Assembly: GCA_947095585.1 (NCBI GenBank)
Contig: OX352761.1
Location: forward strand, 28,301,777-28,365,776
Length of the DNA: 64,000 nucleotides
Origin: Nephrocerus scutellatus
Lineage: Eukaryota; Arthropoda; Insecta; Diptera; Pipunculidae
Direction: 5' to 3'
Shown piece by piece: positions 11,501 to 22,479 of this stretch (position 1 is the stretch's first letter; every line of letters begins with the position of its first letter). The notes beneath the pieces were generated by a model. That model did no database searches and had not been told where the DNA came from. It was given only the letters and a program-made list of their open reading frames with translations. The position numbers were made by a program, and so were the translations under genes.

Positions 11501-14500
11501 ATGCACACACACAACTTTTGAATGTTTAAAAAGAAACTTTGAACCGCTTTTTTTCTTATACGAAAACTCAGGTGAATTCATTCCAATAGAGGAACCGAAA
11601 GAAATTCCTAAAAAGGGCAGCCGTCTAGCGCGCGAAGATGTCGAAGATGAAAACTCAGACGAAGATGAACGTGTCGATATGAATGCCATTACAGGAGTCA
11701 AGGAAAGAGAAGAACGTCGCGAACAATTCTATTCTGTTGAGCATGATTGTATGTATTAGGGAGTCGAGAGTAATTGTGTGTTAAGGATGTCTACAATTTC
11801 CATTAAAAAACATTAACTCACTTTTTATAGTCGGTTGAGTAATTAATTAATTGTTTCTTTCTGTATCTTTCTTCTATGCAGATTCAGAAGATGATTCAGA
11901 TCGCGAGACAAATGAATGGGAAAACCAGCAAATTCGAAAGGGTGTGACAGGAGCACAAGTAAATTTCTTTATAAAAGTTTGATTTTTCTTTTTTCTTTTA
12001 CGTCATCATTTGTTTCATTTCATTAAAGCTTGTTACTGCTCAACACGAATCTGTTCTCTCGCGGTTTATGATAAAATCTTCAAATAATCAAATAGAATTC
12101 ACAGAACCGAAATCAACTTCAATTCTTCTGGAGCAAGCCTACGCAAAGAGTAGTCTAGAAAAACCACAAAATCTGATCTCATCATCATCAAAACAGAAAA
12201 AGAATGTAGCCAAAACATCAACATTGAAAACTCCCCAAGAAATTCGAGAATTGATTAATGCAAGGTACGACAACTCACTTGTTTTATAGCAAACAATTCC
12301 AATATATGAATTTTTCAACACATCCAGAATGGTAAAGTTAAAGGAACTTAATAGCAAACACATCGCAGATATTGAGAGAATAGACCAGGAATTAAAACTT
12401 GTGAAACTTGAAGAAATGGATTGTACACAAAAGGCGCCAACAGCTGCTGCCAAATATCGATTTTATCAAGAAGTTAGGGGATATGTCGCTGATTTAATTG
12501 AGTGCCTGAATGAGAAGGTAATTTGAATTAAATGGCTATTGATGCTACTATAACTTATATTTATATTACAGACTCCTAAAATAAATGAACTTGAAAAACG
12601 TATCCTGCAAATGCTATCGCGGCATTCGAGCTATTTAATAGAACGACGTCGACAAGATATTCGCGATCAAGTAAAAGAAATGGCAGAAGTGTCGAGTGAG
12701 TGCATGATTTCTTTTTAAATCGATTTTAATTTCAGAATATATTTTATTTTAGAACCAAGTAGTACCACATCACGCAAGGGACCCGAGTATGAAGAACAAA
12801 TTCGACGCGCTGCGGAACGGGAAGGCCGTCGAACACGAAGAAGATGCGAGCGCGAAAAAAACGATATGCTCAATTCACATTTAGATGGAATGTCCAGTGA
12901 TGATGAGATGTCCGATCGCTATATGGAACAGTTTCAAGCTGGTTTAGGTTAGGATTTTTTAGTTGATCAATACTCTGTACCTAATTTTACATATTGCAGA
13001 TCAAATTGAAGTAGAAGCAGATGACCTTTTTGTTGATGTCACCGATGAATATTGTAAAATTGACTTAATTCTGAGGAAATTCCATGCCTGGCGACAGACC
13101 GACATGGAGTCCTATAAAGATGCATTTGTTAGTCTTTGTATACCGAAAGTAAGAATTAAATTAATTTACATTAGGCAGCACAATATTCCACTAAAAAACA
13201 GTGCTACAAGTTCTCTAAGTGAGTAAGTTAGAGAACACAAAGTAAAGCCATCTTTCAAGAAAATTCTCAAAATCATGTCTGTGGAAAGTTTCAATTTCGG
13301 CATTGATTTCTTTTAGTATGCACTCATTGGAAACGATATTATCGTGTTCTTCCTAATATTTCTTCCCTGTAGAACGCAATGAGAGCAAGAAACAACATGG
13401 AGCGGTCCAGTTCCAAAATATGAAAGGTTCTTGTTTCTCTGTAAAATTTAAGAATTCAGGACAATTAATGAAAACAAAAGATTTTGAAAAAATATTGGTA
13501 TGGGAACGGACCCGTTACCAGTGTCCGACACCTTCCAAAATATGACGGTTCTTGTTTTTTTTTTTAAAATAAGTTGTCTATATTAACTTCACGTGCCCGT
13601 TTGTTTGTTTGTCTGTCGTGGAATCTTGCGATCAATTTTTAACCCACTTCCCAATGCCCGATTTTATTAAAATTTCGCACACGTTATCTCCGATGAACAA
13701 CACTTTATGTAAAAATTTGGGTCTTTGCAAAAATTTACCGATTTTCTTAAAATTTTATACACACGTATTTAAACCGAGAGTAAACACTTTTTGTAAAAAA
13801 AGTGGTCCCAGGGCCGAGGGGCTCTCAAATAATTTTTTAAAAACTAACCCGATTTTATACACATATGTATCTCCGAAGGACCAAACTTTCTGTACAAATT
13901 TAGACACCCGAGGGGACCGCTGTATCTTACTTTTCGATAAATTTTATACTTGGTTAAACTCGAAAGATAAAAGGGGCAAGGCTGCTAGTACTTAGAATGT
14001 CTAGAACGGGCATTGTCTTATATGTGTGTAGCAGCCTTACCATACAACTGCAGGACCGTACGTGCCTGTGATAGTTGCTATCCTGGGCGGCCTAGGATAG
14101 AGTCTCATCCTAGTGGCAAATGGTTGGGTTCGAAGTTCCGGACGATGTGCTGCCAAGGTTGTAGTGTACCTACGCCAAAGGCACTGATACTGATCCCTTG
14201 ATGACAGATCTCACCAAGGTCGCGTTGGTACTACGGGAGTTGGCTATACCCGCAGGTAAGGTTGATCTCCTTGAAGGTTAGCTGAGTCTGGGCCAACTTT
14301 TGGTTGATGACCCAGTTTCGTTCTGGTTTTGACCTACGGAGTGATTAACGGTTTACTCTAAATGGGAATAGTTCATGAGCATGCTTAATGGCGAAAGCTT
14401 GGCAAGCAGGGTTCGTCCCACTTAAAGAATGATGTACAAATTTAGAGTGATCGGACCCCAGGGCATAGTGCTCCCACATAATTTTATTTTAAAAAGTAAT

Positions 14501-17280
14501 CCGATTTTATTCAAACTTTGTACATGGTGTATCCCCGTTTTTTTTAATACTAGATAAGTATTCAAAATTTCAGGACGCTACTATGAAAAATTTATAAAAA
14601 TTGGGGGTAACTTAAAGTGGGTCTTGGAGTGGGTCTTGGAGTGGGTCTTGGAAAGCCTTGTTGGTCAGTCACGATTCACGATCACGATTCAAACACGTTA
14701 TAGGCTACAATTTTGGGTCAGTGGCGGGTAGGTTGGAATGAGGCACAATGGGATGCGATGGTTTCAGTGGGGGAGCGGTCTGTTTTGTTGGGTTAGTAGG
14801 GTGTGAGCGGCAGCCACGGTAAAAGATCAAATTTTAAAGTACATTTAGATTTTGTGAAGATGAACAAAATGAAATAATAGAGAAATTAAAACAATTGAAA
14901 AAAAACGATTGCTTTGGGTTGAATAGCGATAAAGTGTTAGATACTCTTAAGATAAGATAAGTGGAATATTCCCCGAAAGTAGGAAGATCGCAGATATAAT
15001 CCCGGTCGATAAAATATACAATGTTACCAAGAAGGAGGACCCAAAAAAAAAAAATACATTATACTAGCTGCTTTCAGGCGCTTCACTACCGGAACACATG
15101 AACCTCCCCCTTCCTTTTACCAACACGGCTAATATTAACATTTCCTACAGCCTATAATCAAGAAATACGAAAAACTGATATGATGTGATAAAATGAAAAA
15201 CTAATACCCAAACTAATGACATATTCGTGAATAACTCGACTCAATTGCCACCTGAAAAAAAATATTTACTTGTCAAAGCACCAAACGAACATATAGTGTG
15301 AAAATGGGTTCGATACGTCCAGTGGTTTAGGCTTTGCGCGATTACATACAAACTCACAATCATTTTAAGATAAAAAGATTAGCAGTGTTCTTGGAACTAA
15401 AGCGATCATTAGAAACCATAGATTGGAATAAATTGGCAAGTCTGTAAATATGATAATCGTGAAATTGAGCTAGAAACACGGAAGAGTTTCCAGCACACTG
15501 ATATCCATAGGCATACCCCAAAGATCGGTCCTCGGTCTTCTTTTTTACTTTACATAAATATCGTCTGGGAAAAGCCAAAAAGCTTCTTAAATACAAAACT
15601 TATCATTTAGACAAAGCACTTAAACTGAACCGCCATGTACCAAGAACACTAGTCTTGTACATGACGGGACGTGGCCCTTTTCAGGGCCTGCTTTTGAAAA
15701 TGGGTAAATCCCAATCGGACGGAAACATCAGAACACATAGTTTTTATTTGTGAAGCAGCCCTCACCTGGAAAAGAATAAAAAACACATCAAGGCTCATAC
15801 AGTTCTCTGGCCGAATGCCAAACCAATTGACTTGGCAGATATAGTGGCATTCATGAAGGGACTAAGCACATAATGTGGTAAACATCTGGAATGCACAATA
15901 AATCTTCAGGCCGCAGTGCACAACGCTATATAGGTCAACATTGATAGCTAACAGTTTTTTAAAAAAATATTAAATTGCAAAAAAAACAAGCAAAAGAGCA
16001 TTAATTTTTTTTTAAAGTTACCATGAAATTTTTTAACCAGTTTTTCTTAAAAGCTTTTATTTTTAACTATTTTCCTTAGATTTATCTGATAAGCAATTCT
16101 CTATATTCTGTATTTTATTTTTTTTTTTCCAAAATTAATACATAGATCCTGGGTCCAATAATTCGCGTGGAAATGCTAACCTGGTGTCCCCTTAACGACG
16201 AATACAAAGATATTGAAAAAATGAACTGGTATTCATCATGCATGCTGTATGCTTGGAGCGAAAATGAATCCGAAATATCGATATCAAGTGACCCAGATGT
16301 GAATTTGGTACCAAAAATTGTGGAAAAAATTGTATTACCCAAACTAACAGGTAAGCAGGGATCTTTGCAATTTGGCATCTAGTGCAAAGCACTACGCATA
16401 GCATTGGCGCTGTAAATGTAGTGCCACCATGTGGCATGTTGTTCATGAAGCGTGCTGAACATATTTATTGAATGCGATAAACTAAAACCAATATAATTTA
16501 TCAATTTAGAAATAGTGAATCAATGTTGGGATCCACTTTCGACAACGCAAACACTCCGCCTCATAGGACTAATAAATCGTCTTGGCAGAGATTATCCGTT
16601 GAATGAATCCTCCAAAACATTGCAACAGCTCTTCAATTCCATACTTGAGAAAATGAAGACTGCCCTAGATAACGATGTTTTTATTCCGATATTTCCTAAG
16701 CAGTAAGTGAATGAAAGGGTAGAGCGAGTTGCAATGAGGGCGCAATGAAATAATAAAAATAATTTCATCCATGATTCACAGGGTTCAAGAGGCGAAAACA
16801 TCATTTTTCCAGCGACAATTTTGTAGCGGCCTAAAATTGTTTCGGAATTTTCTTAGTTGGCAGGGAATCATTGCAGACAAATCACTGCGTGAATTGGCGA
16901 TATCATCGTTACTTAATCGTTATTTGATGTTGGCAATGAGGGTGAGTTTTTTTATACACGTTTATAACTGTTCCAAATTAATTTTGTTTTGTTCGCCAGG
17001 TCTGCTCGTCTAACGATGCTTTAAGCAAAGCCTACGTTGTTGTAAATACCTTGCCAACCGTATGGCTGCAGCCGGACTCGGAAACCTTGCATAACTTACA
17101 GTTGCTAATTGCATTTATTAAGACTAATTTAGACTCGTTTGATACGAAAAATCCACTTCATATGTGAGTTTTATTCAATTACATAGCAACTTTGTATTTT
17201 TAATTACTAACAAAAAAATTTCCCATAGACAATCATGCGAAAAGGCGAAGCAAATTCTACAGCGACTCCACAGTTGTTAG
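5532..17280 (+). CDS. PAXBP1: PAX3/7-binding protein 1 (GCFC family) homologue, 15 exons
   Basis: Exons: 5532-5844, 8681-9057, 11252-11498, 11572-11748, 11882-11958, 12029-12264, 12328-12517, 12572-12695, 12753-12947, 13000-13148, 16146-16350, 16510-16702, 16782-16941, 17000-17163, 17229-17280. All introns are GT-AG, phases agree, and the total is 2859 nt (952 aa), close to the roughly 920 aa of vertebrate PAXBP1. The N-terminus ([14 protein letters not shown]) is basic, followed by Ser/Asp/Glu-rich, probably disordered sequence over about 350 residues. The conserved family signatures are [21 protein letters not shown] and, in the GCFC domain of the C-terminal third, [16 protein letters not shown] and [11 protein letters not shown]. 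The family is nuclear; in vertebrates it links PAX3/7 to H3K4 methyltransferase, and the domain is shared with spliceosome-associated TFIP11. Start context AAAGATGT is good. Long introns 1, 2 and 10 host repeats. I recall CG1965 as the Drosophila homologue, unchecked. Confidence 0.95.
6300..6535 (-). mobile_element. tRNA-derived SINE, diverged copy in PAXBP1 intron 1
   Basis: Read on the - strand it starts with a tRNA-like head: A-box-like TGTGGTTAGTGCG and B-box GGTTCGAATC. The body shares GCGAATTGAGAAGCTTTC (written on +), TTTTTGCACA and CTCGCGACCAT with the fuller copy at 43.1-43.4 kb. The 3' tail is degraded. It is antisense to PAXBP1. Confidence 0.75.
6817..7143 (-). mobile_element. LINE polyprotein C-terminal fragment in PAXBP1 intron 1
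   Basis: A 108-codon open frame contains [37 protein letters not shown] and NQRIWTLQ. This arrangement, with a C-x2-C-x4-H-x4-H-like knuckle, is typical of the extreme C-terminus of Jockey/R1-like non-LTR polyproteins in insects. Short TTG/TTGTTG runs flank the segment (about 6689 and 7122). Only this tail is present, so the copy is dead and 5'-truncated. It lies antisense in intron 1. Confidence 0.7.
7150..8680. other. Remainder of PAXBP1 intron 1
   Basis: AT-rich intron sequence. I see no further repeat family member, RNA gene or coding segment before exon 2 at 8681. Confidence 0.4.
9815..10035 (-). repeat. Dispersed repeat shared with Gyc88E intron 4
   Basis: On the - strand it shares words with 61440-61660 of the window: a block around GGTTAAAAAGGACCT, then CAAAAAA, GCGCCACA and GAAACGCGACA in the same order. 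It is non-coding, family unknown, and may be the terminal part of a DNA transposon. It sits in PAXBP1 intron 2, directly next to the LINE at 10142. Confidence 0.5.
10142..10557 (+). mobile_element. CR1/Jockey-type LINE, internally deleted copy (family B)
   Basis: Frames on + read [14 protein letters not shown], [19 protein letters not shown] and DMSKAFDR, then jump straight to [15 protein letters not shown] and [11 protein letters not shown]. The segment between them in the copy at 46-47 kb, with the reverse-transcriptase catalytic box, is missing, so this is an internal deletion. The 3' UTR ends TTATAAGGGTGCGAACGC and then a poly(A) run at about 10548-10557, the same 3' end as the copies at 34.9, 37.5 and 46.0 kb. 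It is the one LINE inserted in sense orientation within PAXBP1. Confidence 0.85.
10560..11251. other. Remainder of PAXBP1 intron 2
   Basis: No feature recognised. The intron ends with a normal acceptor, TTTGTTCACAG, before exon 3. Confidence 0.4.
13590..13977 (+). repeat. ACACATGTGTAT repeat family, copy in PAXBP1 intron 10 (left part)
   Basis: Begins with TATTAACTTCACGTGCCCGT and GATCAATTTTTAACCCACTTCC, then carries degenerate units of about 100 bp with ATACACATATGTATCTCCG and GGACCAAAC words and a GGGCC/CGAGGGG stretch. The same family occurs at 52.4-52.8 kb (+), 63.2-63.87 kb (-) and 44.9-45.2 kb (-). The matching right part continues from about 14440, so the GAT-tailed repeat at 13978-14435 was inserted into it. 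Confidence 0.65.
13978..14435 (+). repeat. GAT-tailed dispersed repeat, copy 2, inserted in another repeat
   Basis: Collinear with 3310-3925 from CTAGTACTTAGA through TTCCGGACGATGTGCTGCCA to GGTTCGTCCCAC. The flanks on both sides belong to the ACACATGTGTAT family, so this is a repeat within a repeat. Confidence 0.6.
14440..14560 (+). repeat. ACACATGTGTAT repeat family, right part after insertion
   Basis: Continues the left part with CAAATTTAGAGTGATCGGAC, a GGGC/CTCCCA stretch and AATCCGATTTTATTCAAA, the same order as in the 52.4-kb copy. Immediately downstream at about 14615 there are three near-identical AGTGGGTCTTGG units in tandem. Confidence 0.6.
15560..15880 (+). mobile_element. LINE relic with zinc-knuckle tail, PAXBP1 intron 10
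   Basis: One + frame reads [19 protein letters not shown]. This resembles the E-x-E-x2-EH-x4-C signature near the C-terminus of I/R1/LOA-type polyproteins. Upstream, [16 protein letters not shown] residues are legible in a broken frame. Stops interrupt it on both sides, so it is an old fragment. Confidence 0.5.
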
Positions 17281-17430
17281 GATTTATTTGATGTTTTTAT
17301 CGAATACAATTTCATACAAGCAAAATCAACATCAAAACGATAAGAAAATTAGAAAATGGTTAGCAGTTAGCGCATACAATTGCTAAACGATAGTCCTGCA
17401 ATCGACAGAATTCGGGAAAAAGTATTTAAG

Positions 17431-17436
17431 AATAAA
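17431..17436 (+). promoter_or_regulatory. Polyadenylation signal AATAAA of PAXBP1
   Basis: The first AATAAA on the + strand downstream of the PAXBP1 stop codon, 151 nt after it. It lies before the UFL1 stop (17625 on -), so the two converging transcripts need not overlap much. Confidence 0.6.
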
Positions 17437-17624
17437 AAGAGAAACAAATTCACTTTTGTATGATTCTCTTCTTTTTCTATTTTACTTGTAGTCTTAATGT
17501 AAAAATATTTTAATACACAATGTGCTACGTTCATATAATTATAATTATATTATAATATTAATAAAAAGAGAAAATGAAAACAAGCATTTCAATGACATAA
17601 AGAAATTGCAGAATTAAATTGCAC

Positions 17625-20581
17625 TCAATCAGCCTTAAAAAGTCCAGGTTTTTCATATGAGGCAGCCAAATTTACGATGTGCTTCTGCTGCGAGTTAAGT
17701 TGCTCGTAAATTGCTTTAGCGTTATCGCTGTCGGGTTCAGTTTGCAGAACTTTCAGGACCAAATCTGGGGAAGATAATGAGGTTTCCAAATTTAATAAGA
17801 TAAGATTGTTCGTTCTTGTGAGGATATGCTAAAATCATCGTAAAACTAACCATGATATTGTACTAGCAAAGCATTCTGTTCTGTGCTCATATGTGGGCGA
17901 TTATAAGCCAAAATGTGAGCGACAAAACGTCCCGAAGCATGTAAAATGCAGCCCGTTATTTTGGTAAAGAGTATGAGAGCCGTCAAATGTAAAACTAATG
18001 CTGGGTCATCGGTCTCTGTCAACTGTTGCATTAGCTTCTCCCTATGCTGAATAATAAGCAGGCGATCCTTTTTCTTGTCGATCTTCTTGACAATCATACT
18101 GCAGACCTTAAGCATTGCTTCAATGGCTATCACAAACTCATCTATTGTTTTATTGAGAGCTTTGTTCAGTTCGATCAGAGATGGTTTGTATTCGTCATCT
18201 GAAAATTTAACAGTTCAACGGGTGCTTTTGCTATAAAATCCAGACGATTTTAGTTACCACATTCCTGAGCAATTTTATTTCTTTCATCGACATTTAAAGT
18301 TGTTGTTTTTAAATTAAAATTGCACTCATTTGCCACATATACAGTCATTTCATTGCAAATATCGTTGCCCAACGATTTGAGAAGATATTTTACCAGTTGC
18401 GTTTGCATATCGACTGGAAGGAGCTGTTGCCATTAGATTGGATCATATTATTTCACTTGACAAAATAAATAAAACTGCCTACCTTTAGGCCTTTTTCGTA
18501 AAGACGAATATCGACAAGCAGAATATTAAGTTTTTCCTGGATAGCAGCGTGTGTCTGTCTTCGGTTCGTTTGTGGTGTTGCTTCGAATAGTTTTTGAGCT
18601 TCAAACAGAGCGGCTTTGTTTAATTGACTGTTGATAGTTGATAAAAATAAATACATTATAAAGTTCTAACACACTTCTATACATCAACCATACTCCTGAT
18701 AAAGCCCAGCAATTGTTTTTGTCAAATGTTCCAGACCCTCCTCTTCCAACTTTGTGTTAATAATTTTACTAATGTCTGTTATTGTTACAAGTTCCAATGA
18801 CTGAGAGGTAAAGAAATTAATATTATGTTTATCTTAGAAGAAAACTGCTCAGTTCCAGTATCTTGTTACCTTCAAGGTTTTCTTGCCACTCGAACTGCGT
18901 ACATCATCCTCATCATCGCTATCCGCTCCGCCAGCACCGGTACGAACACCACGTTGATGTTTTTTAGTTGACTTAGTTTTTGTCTCACGACCCTGGGAAC
19001 CACCACCTGCTTTTCCCGATGCAGCTTTTTTGCGTCGTTCGTCGCGTTTATCCTGTTTCGCATCTTCAACGTCTTGAACTCCGGCTGACTTATTAGCGCT
19101 CAATTGTTTATCAGCAAGAAATTTTTGATAAGCTCCAGCCTCAATAGCTGCTTTAGCATTTGCATTAACAGTCTCGTAACAGGGTTGCACAAGGTCTATA
19201 AGGTACTGTTCCGAAAATACTAAAATCGGATTAATCAAGTTTGTTACAAAGTAAGTTATAAGTCACCCTATTTATTACCGATTGTCTCTAAGTAGACAAA
19301 ATTGTTTTTGATAAAATTATTTCTCGTGGCCACAATTGTCTCAAATACTTCCCGAATATCCTCTTCGGACATATTTGTGGGGAAAATGGTTGACAAATCG
19401 ACATAACTTTTGGTGGCATTACACTCGTTGAGTGCAGATATCAAAGTTAAGTCGATAACTTTTGACCCCACAGCACACCGTTTCAAGAACAACATCTCTT
19501 CATTGCAGAATTGCTTCCGTATAAATTGTTTGGCATCGGATATACCCAGTTTGGCGATGGCCTCGTATTCGAGGAAACCGTTTTGTTTGTAAAATGAGTT
19601 CACCCAATCAGACTGTAATGAAAATCAAGATAGTTTGTTTGAATAAAAAAAATGCAGACAAATTAGCAACTAATAGGAATTACCTGCATTTTGGCATAAA
19701 TATGAGGAACATATTCAGCATTCGAATGTTTTGAAGTAACAGCACCAGCGGGTGAAATTTCATCTAGTAACGAGTGAAAGATGTTTTCTTGAACATGTAT
19801 TTGTTGGAGAATTGTAGAGACATTCGTGGGCCTCGTAATAGCGGCAAGAGCTCCACGAATTTTCGCCTTGCATCTTTGAATATATGCCTGGGTAAACAAT
19901 ACACGTGGATTTGCAGGATCTTGACGACCGCGAATAACTTTTCCCAAATGTTTCTCTACAACATTTTGTTGCAGGAAATCCGAAGGCAAATCAAACTGGA
20001 CGGTTAAATCGGAAATAGAAATTTCACCCCTCTGGGCCAGTTTTTCGTTAATCTCTTGTGCAATTTGCGTAATGTAGTCCTCGTTGATGAGTTGGCCCAA
20101 CATATAATGAATCTCCTCGTCGTTAGCTGCAATGATTGCAGCAATCTCTTCAATCTGTTAATGAAAACATTTTTAGCTGCAAAATTTCTGCGATTCTTTC
20201 TGCTTACTTACTCTAGAAAGATCAACATTCAATGTTTTGCTAACTTCAACCAAATTAACTCTACCACTATTCACATATAATTCGTCTTTGATTTCCCTCT
20301 CAAGATGATCCGGAGTAATATATTCTTTGCCATCATTGGTAAAAACAACTTCTAGGTATTTTTTTTCTATCAAAAGTGTAACAATTTCGATGCAATTCCG
20401 TTCGGATAATCTTATAAAAGCGAAAAAAAAAAGGGAAATGGAAAATATTGTCGAATGATTTGCAAGACACGTATGAATTTTGACTTCAGTAATTTTTGTC
20501 TTACTTCTGTAGAGTTGATGTTAATTGCGCTTTTTGAAAGTCAGCCGCAAGCCGTTTTATTTCATCCCAATCAGAACCCAT
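17625..20581 (-). CDS. UFL1: E3 UFM1-protein ligase 1 (UFL1), 10 exons
   Basis: Exons in transcript order: 20581-20505, 20410-20212, 20154-19684, 19612-19279, 19219-18870, 18800-18694, 18627-18483, 18423-18258, 18198-17851, 17764-17625. All are GT-AG; phases agree; 2337 nt, 778 aa, the usual length for UFL1. It starts [16 protein letters not shown]. The first 200 residues carry the winged-helix/PCI-like repeats that pair with DDRGK1 ([37 protein letters not shown]). A Lys/Arg/Ser-rich, probably disordered linker follows at about residues 390-470 ([10 protein letters not shown]), then a helical C-terminal half. UFL1 has no catalytic cysteine; it scaffolds transfer of UFM1 from UFC1 to targets such as ribosomal protein uL24 at the ER. 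A variant poly(A) signal ATTAAA lies at 17513-17508. It converges on PAXBP1 with 344 bp between stops. Confidence 0.95.
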
Positions 20582-21399
20582 TTTCAATTATTAAACCGTT
20601 GTTTTTATTTTAATATAAACATTCGATATTCAATTAGAAAGGTAAGTTAAAAATTATGTGTTAGATTAGATTGAAAAGATAGCCGCGTCAACTAATAAGG
20701 CAAACAGTGTTAGAAACCCTAGAGACGGGAATGATCGTATTAGGTGCGTATCGTATTAAAATAAAAATTATCGTATTTTATTTATATGAAAATAACCGAT
20801 GATGATGAATAAAATATTTTAATTGCTGTTCTCGTACACGTACACACAAAAAAAAGTTTTTTGTTTGTTTTGAAGATCTTTTTTTTTTCTCTTTAAACTA
20901 TAATTAATAACATATTACAAGAATTACTCAGTTATATATAACTGTTTACTTACATTTTAATTTAAAAAAATCTTTTGACAGTGGCAATAATAACATTAAA
21001 TCACAGTGGATATTAATAAATCTATTTATCTCGTATTACGGGTTATAACAGCAGGCTAACCAACGTCAACAAATTATCGGATTGGATTAGGAGACAGAGA
21101 CACTTGAATTTTTTTATAAGCGTGCGCTGAGATGTAAATTTTCAAAAAAAATTATCTCCAAATTATTATTCTATTTACTTAGAATTATCGTATTTTTTAG
21201 TTCATACATTTTTGATCGTACATTTTACGCTGATGTGAAATCATCGTATTTGTATGATAATTATCGTACGATTGTTAGAACTGATCCAAATCGGGATGTG
21301 TACGTAGTTTTTTTTAAAGTAATTCACAATCATATGTTTTTTTTTGAAATGATAAAGGATTGAGTTCACTGAGCAACAAAATGTTACACAAAGTTATGT
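20582..21399. other. UFL1 upstream region, ATCGTAT-rich
   Basis: This is the UFL1 side of the 4.4-kb divergent spacer between UFL1 and RNF123. The word ATCGTAT recurs at about 20735-20775 and 21185-21270 in otherwise AT-rich DNA. No coding region or RNA gene is seen. Confidence 0.35.
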
Positions 21400-22215
21400 C
21401 GAGTTTTTTTTTAAAAAAAAATCTGTCGTAGAGTGCTTTTTTGGCTGTCAAGTTGTTCGTTTATTCCAAAAAACCAATCTACGGTAGATCTTGATATTTT
21501 GGGAGATTTAGCCCTCTTTTCATTAACTGCAACAACAACACATGCAACTAAACAATGTAAACAAAAGATTCTCGGCTTTCGTGTTCGTTTTTTCGAGAAA
21601 AAATCTACGCTCGACCGCAGATTGCTAAAACAAAAAAAAAACTCGACATTACTTTTTTTGACATTTTGTCGTTAACTGAGGACTAAGTTTGTTATGAAAA
21701 CTTGGTGTTCTCTACATAAGTTTTCGTCGACAAAAAATAACATTTTTAACAATTGCTATATTGCTTTCAACAAAATGAGTCAGGTATTTTATGTGGTTAA
21801 CGGCTGATTTTTTGTTTCATGTGTTTGCCAACTTATCCATATATAATTTTTAAAAGTCGACTCTGGTGGTGGGAATTATAAATAAAAATTTGGTTAAATA
21901 TTCTTAACCAAAATTTTGTTTTGTTTTTTTGTTTTTCTGTTTTTTTTTCTTTCATTTTACAAAAGTGTTTCCTCAAAGTATAAATAAATAAAAAGGATAA
22001 ATACAGAAAAGCCAGTGCTTTCAGTGAACAGAAATCAAATGCGCCGTGCCAAATAAAATGACGTCAGTTGTTAGTGTTAGTAAGAGGGGTAAGTCACCCA
22101 AAATATAAAGATCTATTACAGTGGAGTTCCGGTCTACCGTAGATTGGTTTCTTACAGAAAATAAACAACTTGAGAACCAAAAAATCAATCTGCGCCAGAT
22201 TTTTTATCGTTATCC
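21400..22215. mobile_element. Candidate TIR element (MITE-like)
   Basis: The left arm (about 21418-21490) contains AAAAATCTGTCGTAGA, CAAGTTGTTCGTTTATT and ACCAATCTACGGTAGATC. The right arm (about 22130-22215) contains the reverse complement with few changes: GGTCTACCGTAGATTGGTTT, AAATAAACAACTTGAGAACC and CAGATTTTTTATCG. The interior has no transposase-like frame. Exact ends and target duplication cannot be set, so the class is unknown. Confidence 0.5.
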
Positions 22216-22266
22216 GATCCCTGCCTAAATATGGCCATTCGTGTTTTTTTGAAAACTACACCCTGT

Positions 22267-22477
22267 GGGCGCCGTGGCTCATTGGATAACTACTGAACTA
22301 CTGAGCAGGGGGTTCGTGGTTCGAATTCGAATCCCAGTAACACAAAAAAAAAATTTCACGGTGTCCTACCCCTCGCGAAAGTCTCACAAACGTCCGAGAG
22401 TAATAACTTGTTACGGAAAGCTTCTCAATTGCAAGGCCTTGACCGCAATGGTCTGTCGCGCCGAATATTATTATAAC
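22267..22477 (+). mobile_element. tRNA-derived SINE, copy with ~85-bp internal deletion
   Basis: The head GGCGCCGTGGCTCATTGG holds an RNA polymerase III A box (TGGCTCATTGG). About 45 bp on, GGTTCGAATTC or GTTCGAATCCC gives the B box. The body has TCGCGAAAGTCTCACAAACG and TCCGAGAGTAATAACTTG, and the tail CCGCAATGGTCTGTCGCGCC is followed by an ATT run. Against the copy at 43.1-43.4 kb it lacks about 85 bp after GAAAGCTTCTCAATT. Confidence 0.85.
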
Positions 22478-22479
22478 AC

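Noticed and set aside
13609..13995. 128-codon frame in PAXBP1 intron 10
   Set aside because: Also within the ACACATGTGT repeat; the frame is produced by repeated units and not preserved at 52.4 kb.
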